Of a DNA stretch of 64,000 nt, positions 15,229-26,289 are shown one piece after another. The stretch's first letter is position 1. Every line of letters starts with the position of its first letter. The position numbers and the translations under genes are program-made. Where the stretch lies: the NCBI RefSeq assembly GCF_020782245.1, contig NZ_JAJGNP010000012.1:1-64000 (forward strand). Reading direction: 5' to 3'. The stretch comes from Sphingobium soli. GTDB taxonomy: Bacteria; Pseudomonadota; Alphaproteobacteria; Sphingomonadales; Sphingomonadaceae. The notes below the pieces were generated by a model. It ran no database searches. It saw only the letters and a program-made list of their open reading frames with translations, and was not told the origin of the DNA.

Positions 15229-18117
15229 ATGATGACAAGGTTCAAGTTTGGCCGACTAGCGCTCCTTTCTGGATGCGCCTTCGCCGGTATAATCGCACCG
15301 GCCCATGCGCAAACGGCGACGACAGCGTCGCCCGAACCCCAGCCGATGGAGGATGCTGGCGCGCCTACCACACGCGACATCGTCGTCACCGGAACGCGCG
15401 TCGTGCGCGACGGCTACAGCCAGCCGACACCAGTCACTGTTGCGCCCACAACGGAGTTGGAGAAGGCGACCCCGACCAACCTTGCCGATGCGATCAACAA
15501 GTTGCCGCAATTTGCCAACTCTGTCAGCCCGCAATCCAACAGCCAGTTGCAGGGCAATAGTGGCGAGCATGGCAACCTGCTCAACCTGCGCGGCGTCGGC
15601 CCGACGCGAGCGCTGATCCTCCTCGACGGCATCCGCGTTCCGCCTACGACTTTCCGCGGCGCAGTGGACGTCAATACGATTCCTCAACTACTGGTCCAGC
15701 GGGTGGATGTTGTGACCGGCGGCGCATCGGCCGTCTACGGCTCTGACGCCGTGAGCGGGGCGGTCAACTTCGTCCTCGACAAGAAGTTCACAGGCGTAAA
15801 GGGCGTCGCGCAGCGCGGCGTATCGACACGAGGCGATCTCGGCAATTATCGCATTGGCATTGCAGGGGGCCTGAGCTTTGCAGGCGATCGCGGTCATGTT
15901 CTTGCCTCGATCGAGCGTTTCCACAGCGATGGCATCAAGCGTAGCGCGCGCATCTATGGTGACGATGCCTATGCCGCCGTAGGTTCGGTCCCAGGATCGA
16001 CCGCCGCACCTGGTCGCGAGGCAAACCCGTTCATCTTCCTGCCGAACCTGCGTTTCACGACCAACGACTATAATAACGGCATCATCCTGACGAGCACCGT
16101 ACCCGCGCTCGCCAACAACATCTTCCTGCCGGGCGGCGCGGTCCGCCCGATACAGCGCGGCACCCCCACCGGGACGCCCGGCACCAATGTGGGCGGCGAC
16201 GGGCTCTATATTCCCGGCTTCAACCAGCTTATCGCGCCGCTGACAACCACCCAGGGCTTTGGCCGACTGGCCTATGATCTGACTGACGGGCTGACGGCGC
16301 ATGTCCAGGGCAGCTATTCGCGCAGCGTCACCAGTTACGATACGCAGGCGCAGTCCGTGCTCGGCTTCCGTTTCTTCAGTGGCAATGCCTTCCTGGACCC
16401 GGGTGTTCAGGCGCAAATGGGACCCAACGATAGCTTCACCGTCTTCCGCTTCATCGGCGAGCAGGGCCCCATCCCGACGCGGGAGGCGACCAATGCCTTT
16501 CTCATCAATGGCGGGCTTGAGTGGAACCTCGGCGGATGGAACATCACCGCCGACTATACTCATGGCAATTCCGTCACCAAATTTGCCCAGACGCAGGTCG
16601 AGATTCCCAAGATGGCAGCAGCGCTGGATGCGGTTCGCGGACCCGACGGCTCGATCGTCTGCCGCGTTACGCTGACCAACCCGGGCCTCTATCCGGGCTG
16701 CACGCCGCTCAATGTCTTCGGCGCGGGAACACCCTCAGCCGCCGATCTGCAGACCGTCCTTGGCGTATCCCGCTACCGCGCCATGAACACAACCGACGAC
16801 TTCGTCGTGTCGGCGCGCGGGGACCTTTTCGAGCTCCCGGCTGGTCCGGTGACGGTCGCCGTTGGCGGGCAATATCGTAAGCAGAAGCTGGAACTGAGGT
16901 CTAATTCCGATCCCGCGGTGCCCACAGACTTTACCGGCCTGCGGGGCATTCCGGCCAATCGCATGACCCGTTTCAACAACACCAATGTCGGCTCGGCCTA
17001 TGGCAAGCTGAACGTGAAGGAGGCGTTCGCGGAAGCGCAGGTTCCGGTGTTCAAGAGCCAGCCCTTCGCCGAGGAACTGAGCCTCAATGGCGCTTTTCGC
17101 CTTACCGACTACAGCACCAGCGGAAGCGTCAAGACTTGGAAGGTCGGCGCGGTCTACAAGCCGATCCAGGACATCATGTTCCGTGTCACGCGCTCGCGCG
17201 ATATTCGTGCGCCCTCGCTGTTTGAGCTGTTTGCCGGCGTCCAGACCCAGCCGGTGAACTTCAACGACCCTCACACGGGCCAGCCCGGTTCGATCCGCCA
17301 ATTCAGCGGCGGCAACCCCGACCTCGATCCCGAAACGGGCGACACGTTCGCCGCTGGCGTGGTCCTTAGCCCCAGTTTCCTACCCGGCCTTGATGTTTCG
17401 GTCGATTATTACGACCTCAAGATCAAAGGCGCCATCGCCACGCAAGGGCTGAATGATGTGATCAACGAGTGCGAAACCTCGAACGGCACATCGCCGACCT
17501 GCGCCCTCATTGAAAGACCGCTGCCGTTTAGTGATCGCTCGGCCGCGAACTATCCAATTTCGGTGAGCCTCATCACCCAGAATATCAGCTTCCTGCGGAC
17601 CAGCGGCCTCGACATCACCATGTCGTACCGGACCAAGTTGGGCAATGGCGATCTCGCATTGCGCGCCTTTGCCAACTATCTTGACCGTTACAAGTCGCAG
17701 ACAAACTCGATCGCCCCGATCATCGATTATGCGGGCCATGGCGTCAACAGCCAGACGGGCTATGCCTATCCCAAGTTCAGGGGCACCCTCAGCGCTAATT
17801 ACACCAATGGCGGCCTGACCCTGTTCGTGCAGGAATCAATGATCGGCAAGGTGACCATCGGCAACCTCAAGAACGATCCGACGTCTTTTTACGATGTCCC
17901 GGCGATCAAGCCGGTCTTCTATACCGACGCCACGGCTTCCTATAAGTTCGACGTGCGCGGTGAGCCGGAGCTGTTCGTGACAGCCACTAACCTGTTCGAC
18001 CGCAAGCCGCCGCTGGTTGCCGCGGCCGCAGCGCCGGGGCTTCTCTATCCGACCCTGTTCACGCTCTATAACGTCGCTGGGCGCACGCTCACGGCCGGGG
18101 TTCGTTTCAAGTTCTGA
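15229..18117 (+). CDS. TonB-dependent receptor of the catabolic regulon
   Basis: An outer-membrane receptor of 962 residues. The ATG at 15229, directly after GGAGGGAGAG, opens a signal peptide (MMTRFKFGRLALLSGCA...APAHA, cut near 28). The TonB box is RDIVVTGTRV; the plug has NLRGVGPTRALILLDG and RVDVVTGGASAVYGSDAVSGAVNFVL, typical of the large sphingomonad receptors that take up organic carbon sources. The barrel ends GVRFKF. It is 66 bases downstream of the kinase gene and before a terminator, so it is probably transcribed from the TetR-controlled promoter at 12.74 kb and imports the pathway substrate. Confidence 0.92.
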   Translation: MMTRFKFGRLALLSGCAFAGIIAPAHAQTATTASPEPQPMEDAGAPTTRDIVVTGTRVVRDGYSQPTPVTVAPTTELEKATPTNLADAINKLPQFANSVSPQSNSQLQGNSGEHGNLLNLRGVGPTRALILLDGIRVPPTTFRGAVDVNTIPQLLVQRVDVVTGGASAVYGSDAVSGAVNFVLDKKFTGVKGVAQRGVSTRGDLGNYRIGIAGGLSFAGDRGHVLASIERFHSDGIKRSARIYGDDAYAAVGSVPGSTAAPGREANPFIFLPNLRFTTNDYNNGIILTSTVPALANNIFLPGGAVRPIQRGTPTGTPGTNVGGDGLYIPGFNQLIAPLTTTQGFGRLAYDLTDGLTAHVQGSYSRSVTSYDTQAQSVLGFRFFSGNAFLDPGVQAQMGPNDSFTVFRFIGEQGPIPTREATNAFLINGGLEWNLGGWNITADYTHGNSVTKFAQTQVEIPKMAAALDAVRGPDGSIVCRVTLTNPGLYPGCTPLNVFGAGTPSAADLQTVLGVSRYRAMNTTDDFVVSARGDLFELPAGPVTVAVGGQYRKQKLELRSNSDPAVPTDFTGLRGIPANRMTRFNNTNVGSAYGKLNVKEAFAEAQVPVFKSQPFAEELSLNGAFRLTDYSTSGSVKTWKVGAVYKPIQDIMFRVTRSRDIRAPSLFELFAGVQTQPVNFNDPHTGQPGSIRQFSGGNPDLDPETGDTFAAGVVLSPSFLPGLDVSVDYYDLKIKGAIATQGLNDVINECETSNGTSPTCALIERPLPFSDRSAANYPISVSLITQNISFLRTSGLDITMSYRTKLGNGDLALRAFANYLDRYKSQTNSIAPIIDYAGHGVNSQTGYAYPKFRGTLSANYTNGGLTLFVQESMIGKVTIGNLKNDPTSFYDVPAIKPVFYTDATASYKFDVRGEPELFVTATNLFDRKPPLVAAAAAPGLLYPTLFTLYNVAGRTLTAGVRFKF

Positions 18118-18161
18118 TGAGTTGCCAGACGGACTGCCGGCGAGGGAAGTTCGATAATTCG

Positions 18162-18192
18162 GGGAGGCCCGCCCAAGGCGGGTCTTCCTTCA
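18162..18192 (+). terminator. Rho-independent terminator after the TonB receptor
   Basis: The arms GGCCCGCC (18166-18173) and GGCGGGTC (18177-18184) pair with one G-T, extended by GGA/TCC, and are followed by a T-rich tail. The MFS gene 30 bases further on must depend on read-through or its own promoter, which I could not pinpoint. Confidence 0.7.
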
Positions 18193-18220
18193 ATGAAAGA
18201 GCTTTTCAAGAGGTAAGCGC

Positions 18221-19519
18221 ATGAACAGCCCTCCCATTGGCTTAACTGCCCCGCCGACCACCTCTGCGGCCGGTTTACGCCGTACGATGCTGGTCATGCT
18301 GGGGCTGGTCTCGATGTTCAACTATATCGACCGTACCGTTCTCTCGGTGCTTCAGGAACCGATAAAGCAGGAACTGAAGTTGAGCGACGGCCAACTCGGA
18401 CTACTCACCGGCCTTGCCTTTGCGCTGTTCCACGCGACGCTTTCCCTTCCGATCGCGCGCCTGGCGGATCGCTTCAACCGCCGCAATATCATCGCCGCCT
18501 CGATCGCCACCTGGAGCGGCATGACGGCGCTTTCGGGCCTGGCGACCGGTTTCGGCTCCCTCGTCGCCTTCCGCATCGGGGTCGCACTGGGCGAGGCGGG
18601 TTCCGTGCCGGCCTCGCATTCCATAATAGCCGACTATTATCCGCCTGAAAAACGGGTCACGGCGCTCGCGCTATGGGGATTGGCTCTCCCGGCCGGGATC
18701 ATGCTCGGTTATGCGTCCGGCGGATGGATCGCCGCGGCGCTGGGATGGCGTCTCGCTTTCGGAGTGATAGGCGTTGCGGGGCTGGCCCTGGCGCCGCTCG
18801 TCCTGCTGCTCGTGCGGGAGCCTAAGCGGACGGGATCAGGCCTTTCGATGCAAGCGGAAACAGCGCCACCCCTGGGCGAAGCCATACGATTCCTATGGCG
18901 GTTGCGCACCTATCGCTACATGTTGATCGGCACGACCCTTCATGCTTTCGCCCAATATGCGATGATGAGTTGGTCCGCGCCCTTCTACATGCGCGTTCAC
19001 GACATGCCGCTGGCCGATGTCGCTTCTTGGCTGGCGCTGATGAACGGGCTCGGCGGTGGCATCGGCATCTATCTGGGCGGGCGCCTGTCCGACGCGGCAG
19101 GATCGCGCGACCCGGCGGGCCGCGTGTGGGTGAGCGCCGTCGCGATGCTGCTGATGGTGCCGGCTGCTCTGCTCCAATTCCTGATCCCATCGCTGACGGC
19201 ATCGCTGGTGTTCGGCTTCGTCGCGACCATGCTCATGTTCTTTTACTATGGGCCAATCATCGGCGTTCCGCAGTCCGTCGTTCCGCCACGCATCCGGGCC
19301 CTTACGTCGGCGGTGACCCTGCTCGTCTTCAATCTGTTCGGGCTTGGCCTGGGACCAGCGGTGACGGGGTTCCTCAGCGATCATCTGGCGGCGGCGGACG
19401 GGATGCACGACATATCGCTACGTTACGCGCTTTCGGTCGTGGTGCTGTTCTCGCTCGCGGGCGCTGGGAGCATCGCTTGGGCATCCCGGTTCTACGCAAG
19501 CGATCTGACGGAGCATTAA
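18221..19519 (+). CDS. MFS transporter, spinster-like
   Basis: An inner-membrane major-facilitator protein of 432 residues with about 12 predicted helices. It has the FNYIDRTVLSVLQ first helix, the loop motif ARLADRFNRR (motif A region) and FRIGVALGEAGSVPASHS in helix 4-5, all characteristic of the spinster-type branch common in sphingomonad catabolic clusters. The ATG follows AAGAGGTAA. It lies 7 bases before a DUF1254 gene. It probably moves the organic acid or a breakdown product across the inner membrane; direction and substrate are not known. Confidence 0.88.
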   Translation: MNSPPIGLTAPPTTSAAGLRRTMLVMLGLVSMFNYIDRTVLSVLQEPIKQELKLSDGQLGLLTGLAFALFHATLSLPIARLADRFNRRNIIAASIATWSGMTALSGLATGFGSLVAFRIGVALGEAGSVPASHSIIADYYPPEKRVTALALWGLALPAGIMLGYASGGWIAAALGWRLAFGVIGVAGLALAPLVLLLVREPKRTGSGLSMQAETAPPLGEAIRFLWRLRTYRYMLIGTTLHAFAQYAMMSWSAPFYMRVHDMPLADVASWLALMNGLGGGIGIYLGGRLSDAAGSRDPAGRVWVSAVAMLLMVPAALLQFLIPSLTASLVFGFVATMLMFFYYGPIIGVPQSVVPPRIRALTSAVTLLVFNLFGLGLGPAVTGFLSDHLAAADGMHDISLRYALSVVVLFSLAGAGSIAWASRFYASDLTEH

Positions 19520-19526
19520 ATCTCTC

Positions 19527-21002
19527 ATGCCGCTCTTTTTTTCTTATAGGCTGTCATTGGCGTTTCTGCTGAGCGTTTTAGCCTCGCAACCGCTTCAGTC
19601 AGAGCCGCTCCGAAACGCGACGAGCACCCAGCAGATATTTTCCGGCGCGAGCACCGATCCTTACACCTTGGCCGTTCGCGCGACCGTTTGGGGCTATCCG
19701 TTGGTTCGGGCGGCGCAGCTGCGGCAGAAGGCAACCCAGCCAGAGCATCCCTTCGCTCCCCGCCCGACGACGCTTGCCACGGCCCCCATCAACCGGATCG
19801 GCCAGGCGCGAGACCTTGCCGGACCGGATACGCGAATTGGCGTCGCGCCGAACAACGACACGCTCTACAGCCTTGCCTTTGTCGACACGCAGGCAGGCCC
19901 GTTTCAACTCGACACGCCGGACTTCGGGACACGCTACTATATCTTTCAGTTCGGCGAAGCCGACAGTGAGACACGACAATCCTATGGTCAGAGCAGCCAT
20001 GGTGGGCGGCTTCCACCGATCTTCATCGCCGGGCCTGACTATCGCGGGGAAATCCCGAAGGGGGCAAAAGTCGTGCGCAGCGCGCAGCGCTACCTGATGG
20101 TGGCGGGACGCGTCCTCGTCGACGGATCGCAGGACCTACCGAACGTACACCGTATTCAGGATGCGATAAGGCTGCGCAAGTGGCTTGGCAAAGGACGCCT
20201 GGCCGAAACTCCGATAACATCGCAGCGCCCCTTGGCGGGCGATATTAACGGCGCGCCCAATGGCCTGAACCTTCTCGCCAACTTGGGCACCGTTCTTGAA
20301 GACTGGCGCGTGTCGAAAGAGGATGCTGACTTCATCGCTTCTCTGCGCCGCATAGGCCTCACCACTGAAAACGGCTTCCGCTATGCGCATCTGCCGGCAG
20401 TCGAGCGCGCTGTCATCGAACGTGGCGTCGCCGACGGCCTCGCCATTATCCGCGAGAAGACCCGCCATTTGGGCACGCTTTCAGGCGGCTGGACGACCAG
20501 CTATGCTGGTTCCCGCTTCGGCCGAGACCTCCTGTTGCGCGCGGCCGTGGCGATGGACCAGATCTATGTGCTGGACAAGGACGAAGCGCTTTATCCGGTC
20601 GCGCATCTCGATGCGCAGGGGCAACAGCTCGACGGCCGGAACACCTATACCCTCTGCTTTCGCAAGCAGGATCTGCCCCCGGTGGACGGCTTCTGGTCCA
20701 TCACACTATATTACGAGAAAGGCTTTCTGGCCGCCAATCCGATCGGACGCTACTCAATCGGCGACCGGACGCCGGGCATCGTCTATGGACCGGATGGATC
20801 CCTTCGCCTTCTCATCCAGAATGACGATCCCGGCGAAGAAGGCCGGGCAAACTGGCTGCCCGCTCCGCACGAACCATTCATGCTAATGATGCGCCTTTAC
20901 CGCCCCGAGGCAAGGGCTGCGGAGGCGAGATGGCATCCTCCAGCGGTCAGGCCGGTTAACCCAAAAGTCCCGCCCGATTCAGCGGGTTGCAGGAGCCCCT
21001 AG
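19527..21002 (+). CDS. Secreted DUF1254/DUF1214 protein (copy 1)
   Basis: A 491-residue protein with an N-terminal hydrophobic signal (FSYRLSLAFLLSVLASQPL), an N-terminal DUF1254 part (VRATVWGYPLVRA, GVAPNNDTLYSLAFVDT, YYIFQFGEA) and a C-terminal DUF1214 part (GFWSITLYYEKGFLAANPIGRYSIGDRT, NWLPAPHEPFMLMMRLY). The conserved PNxDTLYS and NWLPAP signatures are intact. Function is not established for this family; export suggests a periplasmic role. It is translated from 7 bases after the MFS gene and its stop lies 2 bases from the stop of the convergent SDR. A distant paralogue sits at 32778-34220. Confidence 0.85.
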   Translation: MPLFFSYRLSLAFLLSVLASQPLQSEPLRNATSTQQIFSGASTDPYTLAVRATVWGYPLVRAAQLRQKATQPEHPFAPRPTTLATAPINRIGQARDLAGPDTRIGVAPNNDTLYSLAFVDTQAGPFQLDTPDFGTRYYIFQFGEADSETRQSYGQSSHGGRLPPIFIAGPDYRGEIPKGAKVVRSAQRYLMVAGRVLVDGSQDLPNVHRIQDAIRLRKWLGKGRLAETPITSQRPLAGDINGAPNGLNLLANLGTVLEDWRVSKEDADFIASLRRIGLTTENGFRYAHLPAVERAVIERGVADGLAIIREKTRHLGTLSGGWTTSYAGSRFGRDLLLRAAVAMDQIYVLDKDEALYPVAHLDAQGQQLDGRNTYTLCFRKQDLPPVDGFWSITLYYEKGFLAANPIGRYSIGDRTPGIVYGPDGSLRLLIQNDDPGEEGRANWLPAPHEPFMLMMRLYRPEARAAEARWHPPAVRPVNPKVPPDSAGCRSP

Positions 21003-21004
21003 CA

Positions 21005-21751
21005 TCAGGCTACCGTCCGGCCGTTGTCGATCACGATCTCAGCGCCGTTCAGCCGGGCGGACTCGTCCGACACCAGAAACAGGACGAGATCGGCGACATG
21101 CTCCGGCTGCCCTTCATGCCGTTGCGCGGCTTCGCGCAATTCAGGCGCGGCGAATTGATAAGCGTCACGGACCATCTGCGTATCGTGCGAGCCGGGCAGA
21201 ACCACATTGGCGCGAACGGGATAGCCCTGCTGCTGGCAATGGACGATCAGGCTGCGCGTCATGGAAAGTATGGCGCCTTTGGCCGCGCTATAAGCGAAAA
21301 CCGACGGATTGCCCCGGATCGCGGCCACCGACGCTATGTTGACGATCGATCCCGCACCGCTGGCTGCAAGCGCCGGCAGGCAGGTCCTGCATCCCAGAAA
21401 CGTTCCTTCCGCCGAAACGGCCATCACGCGGCGGAATACCTCCAGCGACGACTGCTCGACCGTCTCGAAAGCCGCGATGCCCGCATTGTTGACCAGCGCA
21501 TCAAGACGGCCATGCGCCCACATGATCTTCGTCAGCGCAGCCTGCCACTGTGCTTCGGAGGTCACATCCAGACGCAGCGCTATCGCGGCCGGAAGCGCGT
21601 CCGCGACCCGTTGCGCTTGTTCCCCATCCACATCGGCGACGATGACCCGCGCGCCCTCGCGCGCCAATGCTTCGGCATCGGCCCGGCCCAGCCCGTGCGC
21701 CGCGCCGGTCACGAGAACGACCTTTCCCTCGACCCTGCCTGTCGTAGCCAT
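21005..21751 (-). CDS. Short-chain dehydrogenase/reductase, last gene of the thiolase operon
   Basis: A 248-residue classical SDR with VTGAAHGLGRA, DVT, NNAGIAAF, Ser in NIASVAA and YSAAK. The C-terminal QLNG-like end (DESARLNGAEIVIDNGR) is typical of 3-alpha/20-beta and 3-hydroxyacyl-CoA-type SDRs. It starts 11 bases after the short ACAD gene and ends the leftward operon from 26.7 kb. It probably oxidises a hydroxyl group of a pathway intermediate with NAD. Confidence 0.88.
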   Translation of the reverse strand: MATTGRVEGKVVLVTGAAHGLGRADAEALAREGARVIVADVDGEQAQRVADALPAAIALRLDVTSEAQWQAALTKIMWAHGRLDALVNNAGIAAFETVEQSSLEVFRRVMAVSAEGTFLGCRTCLPALAASGAGSIVNIASVAAIRGNPSVFAYSAAKGAILSMTRSLIVHCQQQGYPVRANVVLPGSHDTQMVRDAYQFAAPELREAAQRHEGQPEHVADLVLFLVSDESARLNGAEIVIDNGRTVA

Positions 21752-21762
21752 GGCCGATCCCG

Positions 21763-22761
21763 TCAGGCCGCCAAGGCAGAACGGGCGGCGATTCCACCGC
21801 CGTGTAAGCGTGACAGCAGTAGCACCCGGCGCAGCCCACGTCCGACCGCGAGTTCATTGGTGACCCCCATGCCGCCATGCAGCTGCACCGCTTCTTCAGC
21901 AAGCTTCAAGGCAGTATCGCCAATATAGGCTCTCGCGGTCGTCACAGCCCGGGTCCGTTCTTTTTCCCCGACCATGGCCGCTTTCAAAAGCAGCGAGCGA
22001 GACTGCTCCAGCCAAGTGTACATCCGGGCGCAGCGATGCTGCACGACCTGAAAGCTTGCGATCGGCTTACCGAACTGATGGCGTTGTTTGATATAGTCGA
22101 CCGTAAGGTCGAGCAATGTTGACATCGCGCCAACCAGTTCGGCGATGATCGACAGGCCGGCGAGAGTGTGCGCTTCTGCCCAAAGGCTTGCGGGGGCCGT
22201 GAGCGGTTGGGCCAGCGCCGCATCGAACCGCACATTCGCCGCCATGCTGCCGTCCACCAGGCGAACCGGTATCCGGCGGATGCCGCTGTCCTGCACATCG
22301 ACCAACAGAAGCGCGCCCACTTCCGTCTCCACGACGAACGCGTCGGCATTGACGCCGTCCCGGACGATATCCGCCAAACCGGAGAGCCGTCCATCCACAA
22401 CCTCTCCGCCCCGCGCGAACGCGAGCAAGGCGTCTCCCTGCATCAGTCTGTCGGTCCAACCTCCGACGGCCTGATCAGCGGCCAGCGCGCGCCCGCACAG
22501 CAGGATGGCTTCGGCCAGTGGCGTGATCGCAAGCGCGCGTCCCAGCTCTTGCGAGATGATCATCACCTCCACCGCACCGCCACCCAGCCCACCGGCCTGT
22601 TCCGGCATGAGCAGAGCAAAGAGGCCGAGCTCCCCCAACGCGCGCCAGTCGTCGGAGGACATCGGCCCTTTCGCCATGGTCGTCGCGTCGTAGCGGTCCG
22701 CCAGAAAGCGGCGGACCATGTCACGGACCATAGCCTGCTCATCGCTGAGCGCGAGGTTCAT
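21763..22761 (-). CDS. Short acyl-CoA dehydrogenase-like subunit
   Basis: At 332 residues this is well below the usual 380-400 of homomeric ACADs. The N-terminal helical domain (SDEQAMVRDMVRRFL), a reduced middle domain and the C-terminal YIKQRHQFGKPIASFQVVQH and QLHGGMGVTNE are present. The end reads LRRVLLLSRLHGGG, without the catalytic-Glu segment. This is the pattern of the small subunit in alpha2beta2 ACADs of steroid and related catabolism. The larger partner would be encoded at 23958-25136, with the thiolase gene between them. It starts 3 bases after the thiolase stop. Confidence 0.85.
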   Translation of the reverse strand: MNLALSDEQAMVRDMVRRFLADRYDATTMAKGPMSSDDWRALGELGLFALLMPEQAGGLGGGAVEVMIISQELGRALAITPLAEAILLCGRALAADQAVGGWTDRLMQGDALLAFARGGEVVDGRLSGLADIVRDGVNADAFVVETEVGALLLVDVQDSGIRRIPVRLVDGSMAANVRFDAALAQPLTAPASLWAEAHTLAGLSIIAELVGAMSTLLDLTVDYIKQRHQFGKPIASFQVVQHRCARMYTWLEQSRSLLLKAAMVGEKERTRAVTTARAYIGDTALKLAEEAVQLHGGMGVTNELAVGRGLRRVLLLSRLHGGGIAARSALAA

Positions 22762-22764
22762 GGC

Positions 22765-23940
<1,176 letters not shown>

Positions 23941-23957
23941 GATGCGTCCTTCTTTGT

Positions 23958-25136
23958 CTAAAGGCCGAGCGCGGCCTTTGCGATGAGGGTGAGCTGGATT
24001 TCGCTGGTGCCGCCGAAAATCGACCAGGCGCGAGCGTTGAGATAGCGGGCCGCCGCGACCTGCGCCGCCGGCGAAACGACAGGCGCGGGCATGTCGCCAC
24101 CATAAAAAGGGCGTTCGCCCGGCAATTGAAGGCCGGCTAGTCCGAATGCGTCCACCGCCAGGGCCTCTAAGCCCTGCCGGATTTCGGACGCCAGCAGCTT
24201 GGTGGTCAGGCTGCGCGGGTCGGGCGCGGCGCCATGCTCAATCTCAATCAGCGTCCGAAGCTCTGTCATTTCAAGCGCTTCCGCCTCCAGTCGAAGTCGA
24301 AGAGCGCGGTCGGCGAGTTCGCCGGTCAATGGGCCTGCCGAAGTATGCAAACGGGCAAGGTCAGCGAGGATCGCCGGCGCAAAGCTTGACCCTCCCCGCT
24401 CATTCTCCAGTAGAAATTTTGCGATCGACCAGCCTTGTCCTTCGTCGCCGACACGGTCGGAAACAGGCACCCTTACCTCATCGAGGAAGACCTCGTTCAG
24501 CTCGTGATCGCCGGATGCGCTGAGGATCGGCTTTACGGTGACGCCCGGCTGCGCCATGTCGATCAAAAGGAAGCTGATGCCTTTTTGCGGCTTCACTTCG
24601 GCGTCGGTACGGACCAGCGCGAAAAGCCGGTTCGCATACTGGGCCTGCGTCGTCCAGATCTTGTGGCCCGACACGATGTAATGATCTCCCTCGCGCACGG
24701 CGCGCGTCCGCAGACTGGCAAGATCGGAACCCGCGCCGGGCTCCGAAAAGCCCTGCGCCCAGAAATGTTCTGCCGAGCGCAGACGCGGAAGATAATAATC
24801 CTGCTGCGCCTGGGTGCCGAATGTGTAGAGCACCGGCCCCACCAGTTTCAGCCCCATACCCGGCAGGACAGGAGCGCCCGCCTCAGCGCATTCCTTCTCA
24901 AAGATCCAGCGCTGGATCGGCGTCCATCCCGGCCCACCTGCATGATCGGGCCAATGATAGACCAGCCAGCCTTGCTCTTCCAGGATCGCCTGCCATTCGC
25001 GCGCAATATCGGGTTCTGCAAACACCCCGGATGTCAGCTCGGCTCCGCGCCGCAGCTCGGGCGTAAGCGAGGCGGCGAGAAAAGCCCGCACCTCCTCGCG
25101 AAAAGACTGCTGATCTTTGGTAAGGGACAGGTCCAT
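23958..25136 (-). CDS. Acyl-CoA dehydrogenase, probable large subunit
   Basis: A 392-residue ACAD with WAQGFSEPGAGSDLAS, SGHKIWTTQAQYA and the C-terminal IFGGTSEIQLTLIA. Gly replaces the MCAD-type catalytic Glu in the last motif, as in many FadE-type enzymes, where the base sits elsewhere. The best-matching start is the ATG at 25136, one short gap after the thiolase-like gene. With the truncated ACAD at 21763-22761 it probably forms a heteromeric enzyme of the alpha2beta2 type known from cholesterol side-chain breakdown. Confidence 0.88.
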   Translation of the reverse strand: MDLSLTKDQQSFREEVRAFLAASLTPELRRGAELTSGVFAEPDIAREWQAILEEQGWLVYHWPDHAGGPGWTPIQRWIFEKECAEAGAPVLPGMGLKLVGPVLYTFGTQAQQDYYLPRLRSAEHFWAQGFSEPGAGSDLASLRTRAVREGDHYIVSGHKIWTTQAQYANRLFALVRTDAEVKPQKGISFLLIDMAQPGVTVKPILSASGDHELNEVFLDEVRVPVSDRVGDEGQGWSIAKFLLENERGGSSFAPAILADLARLHTSAGPLTGELADRALRLRLEAEALEMTELRTLIEIEHGAAPDPRSLTTKLLASEIRQGLEALAVDAFGLAGLQLPGERPFYGGDMPAPVVSPAAQVAAARYLNARAWSIFGGTSEIQLTLIAKAALGL

Positions 25137-25140
25137 GGCG

Positions 25141-26289
25141 TCAACGCTCCACGATCGCGACAGCGGAGACGCCGGGTGCGCCATAGACATGGCTATAGCC
25201 CAGCCGCAGCTTGCCAGGTGCCTGCCGCGCACCCGCCTGCCCGGTCAACTGCATATAATTTTCGTACACCTGGCGAAGTCCGGATGCGCCGATCGGCTCC
25301 CCACAGGCAAGACAGCCGCCGTCGGTGTTGACCGGCAGGTCTCCGTCGATCCGCGTGCGACCTTTCGCGATCCACTCGGTCTGGTCGCCATCAGCGCAAA
25401 AGCCATTCTCGGCCATGTGCATGATCTCCGCGCCCACCTCAGTATCCTGAAGCTGCGCGATGTCGATATCCTCGGGGCCGACGCCGGCCATATCGTAGGC
25501 CGCTCGCGAGGCGATGCTGGTCGGCGAACCACCGCGTTCAAGATCAAGCGCTGGCGAGAAAACCTCGAAGGAGCCCGGGGGGCGGGTACGGACGGCGGCC
25601 GCACGCAATCGTACCGCAGGCAGTCCGAGCTCACGCGCTTTTTTGCCGCTCGCCAGCAACAATGCCACTGCGCCCTCTCCCGGCGAGCAGAACATGAACT
25701 TGGTGAGCGGATCGCTGACCATTTGCGAATTCATGATGGTATCAATGTCGACCGCTTCGCGCCGCCAGGCATGATCGGCAAGGACGCCGTTGGCAAATGC
25801 CTTCTCGGCGACCGCGCCCAGCGTGTGCGGGGTGATGCCGTACATGCTCATATAACGCTGTATTTTCATGGCGAAAAATTGGGTGGTCAGCATCAGCCCG
25901 GTTTCGCCATACCAGTCCGGCAGGCCCCAATCCGCAGGAAGCGGTGAGAATGAGCCGCGCGGATGCTTGTCGAACCCAACCGCAAGCCCCAGATCAAACT
26001 CACCAGACTTGATCGTGCTATAGGCTCCGAACATCGCCGAGCCACCCGTCGCGCACCCATTGGCGACATTGATGAAGGGAATGCCGGTAAGTCCCAGCTC
26101 CGCCACCATCGTGTCGGCGTTCCCGGCGGCATCCGATCCGCCGAACGCGAACTGAATGTCAGGCCATGCCAGCCCTGCGCGATCGAGTGCCTGCCTGACG
26201 GCGAAGACTCCCTGCTGAAGGCCCGACAGACCGGGTGTACGGCCGAAGGGATGGATTCCTGCACCGACAATGAAGACATCGTCGCTCAT
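25141..26289 (-). CDS. Thiolase-like protein of the SCP-x/lipid-transfer (Ltp2, IpfD) type
   Basis: A 382-residue thiolase-fold protein. The active-site cysteine is present (Cys79 in NVANGCATGGSA). The histidine of the normal GHPxGATG motif is replaced: the segment reads ACGEPIGASG with Glu331. This, with the C-terminal YSHVYGAPG, points to the non-thiolytic branch (SCP-x/Ltp2-like) that performs retro-aldol or side-chain cleavage of acyl-CoAs. Its ATG overlaps the stop of the DUF35-like gene as ATGA, and Ltp2-type aldolases need a DUF35 partner, as does the IpfD/IpfE ibuprofen pair in Sphingomonas. Confidence 0.85.
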   Translation of the reverse strand: MSDDVFIVGAGIHPFGRTPGLSGLQQGVFAVRQALDRAGLAWPDIQFAFGGSDAAGNADTMVAELGLTGIPFINVANGCATGGSAMFGAYSTIKSGEFDLGLAVGFDKHPRGSFSPLPADWGLPDWYGETGLMLTTQFFAMKIQRYMSMYGITPHTLGAVAEKAFANGVLADHAWRREAVDIDTIMNSQMVSDPLTKFMFCSPGEGAVALLLASGKKARELGLPAVRLRAAAVRTRPPGSFEVFSPALDLERGGSPTSIASRAAYDMAGVGPEDIDIAQLQDTEVGAEIMHMAENGFCADGDQTEWIAKGRTRIDGDLPVNTDGGCLACGEPIGASGLRQVYENYMQLTGQAGARQAPGKLRLGYSHVYGAPGVSAVAIVER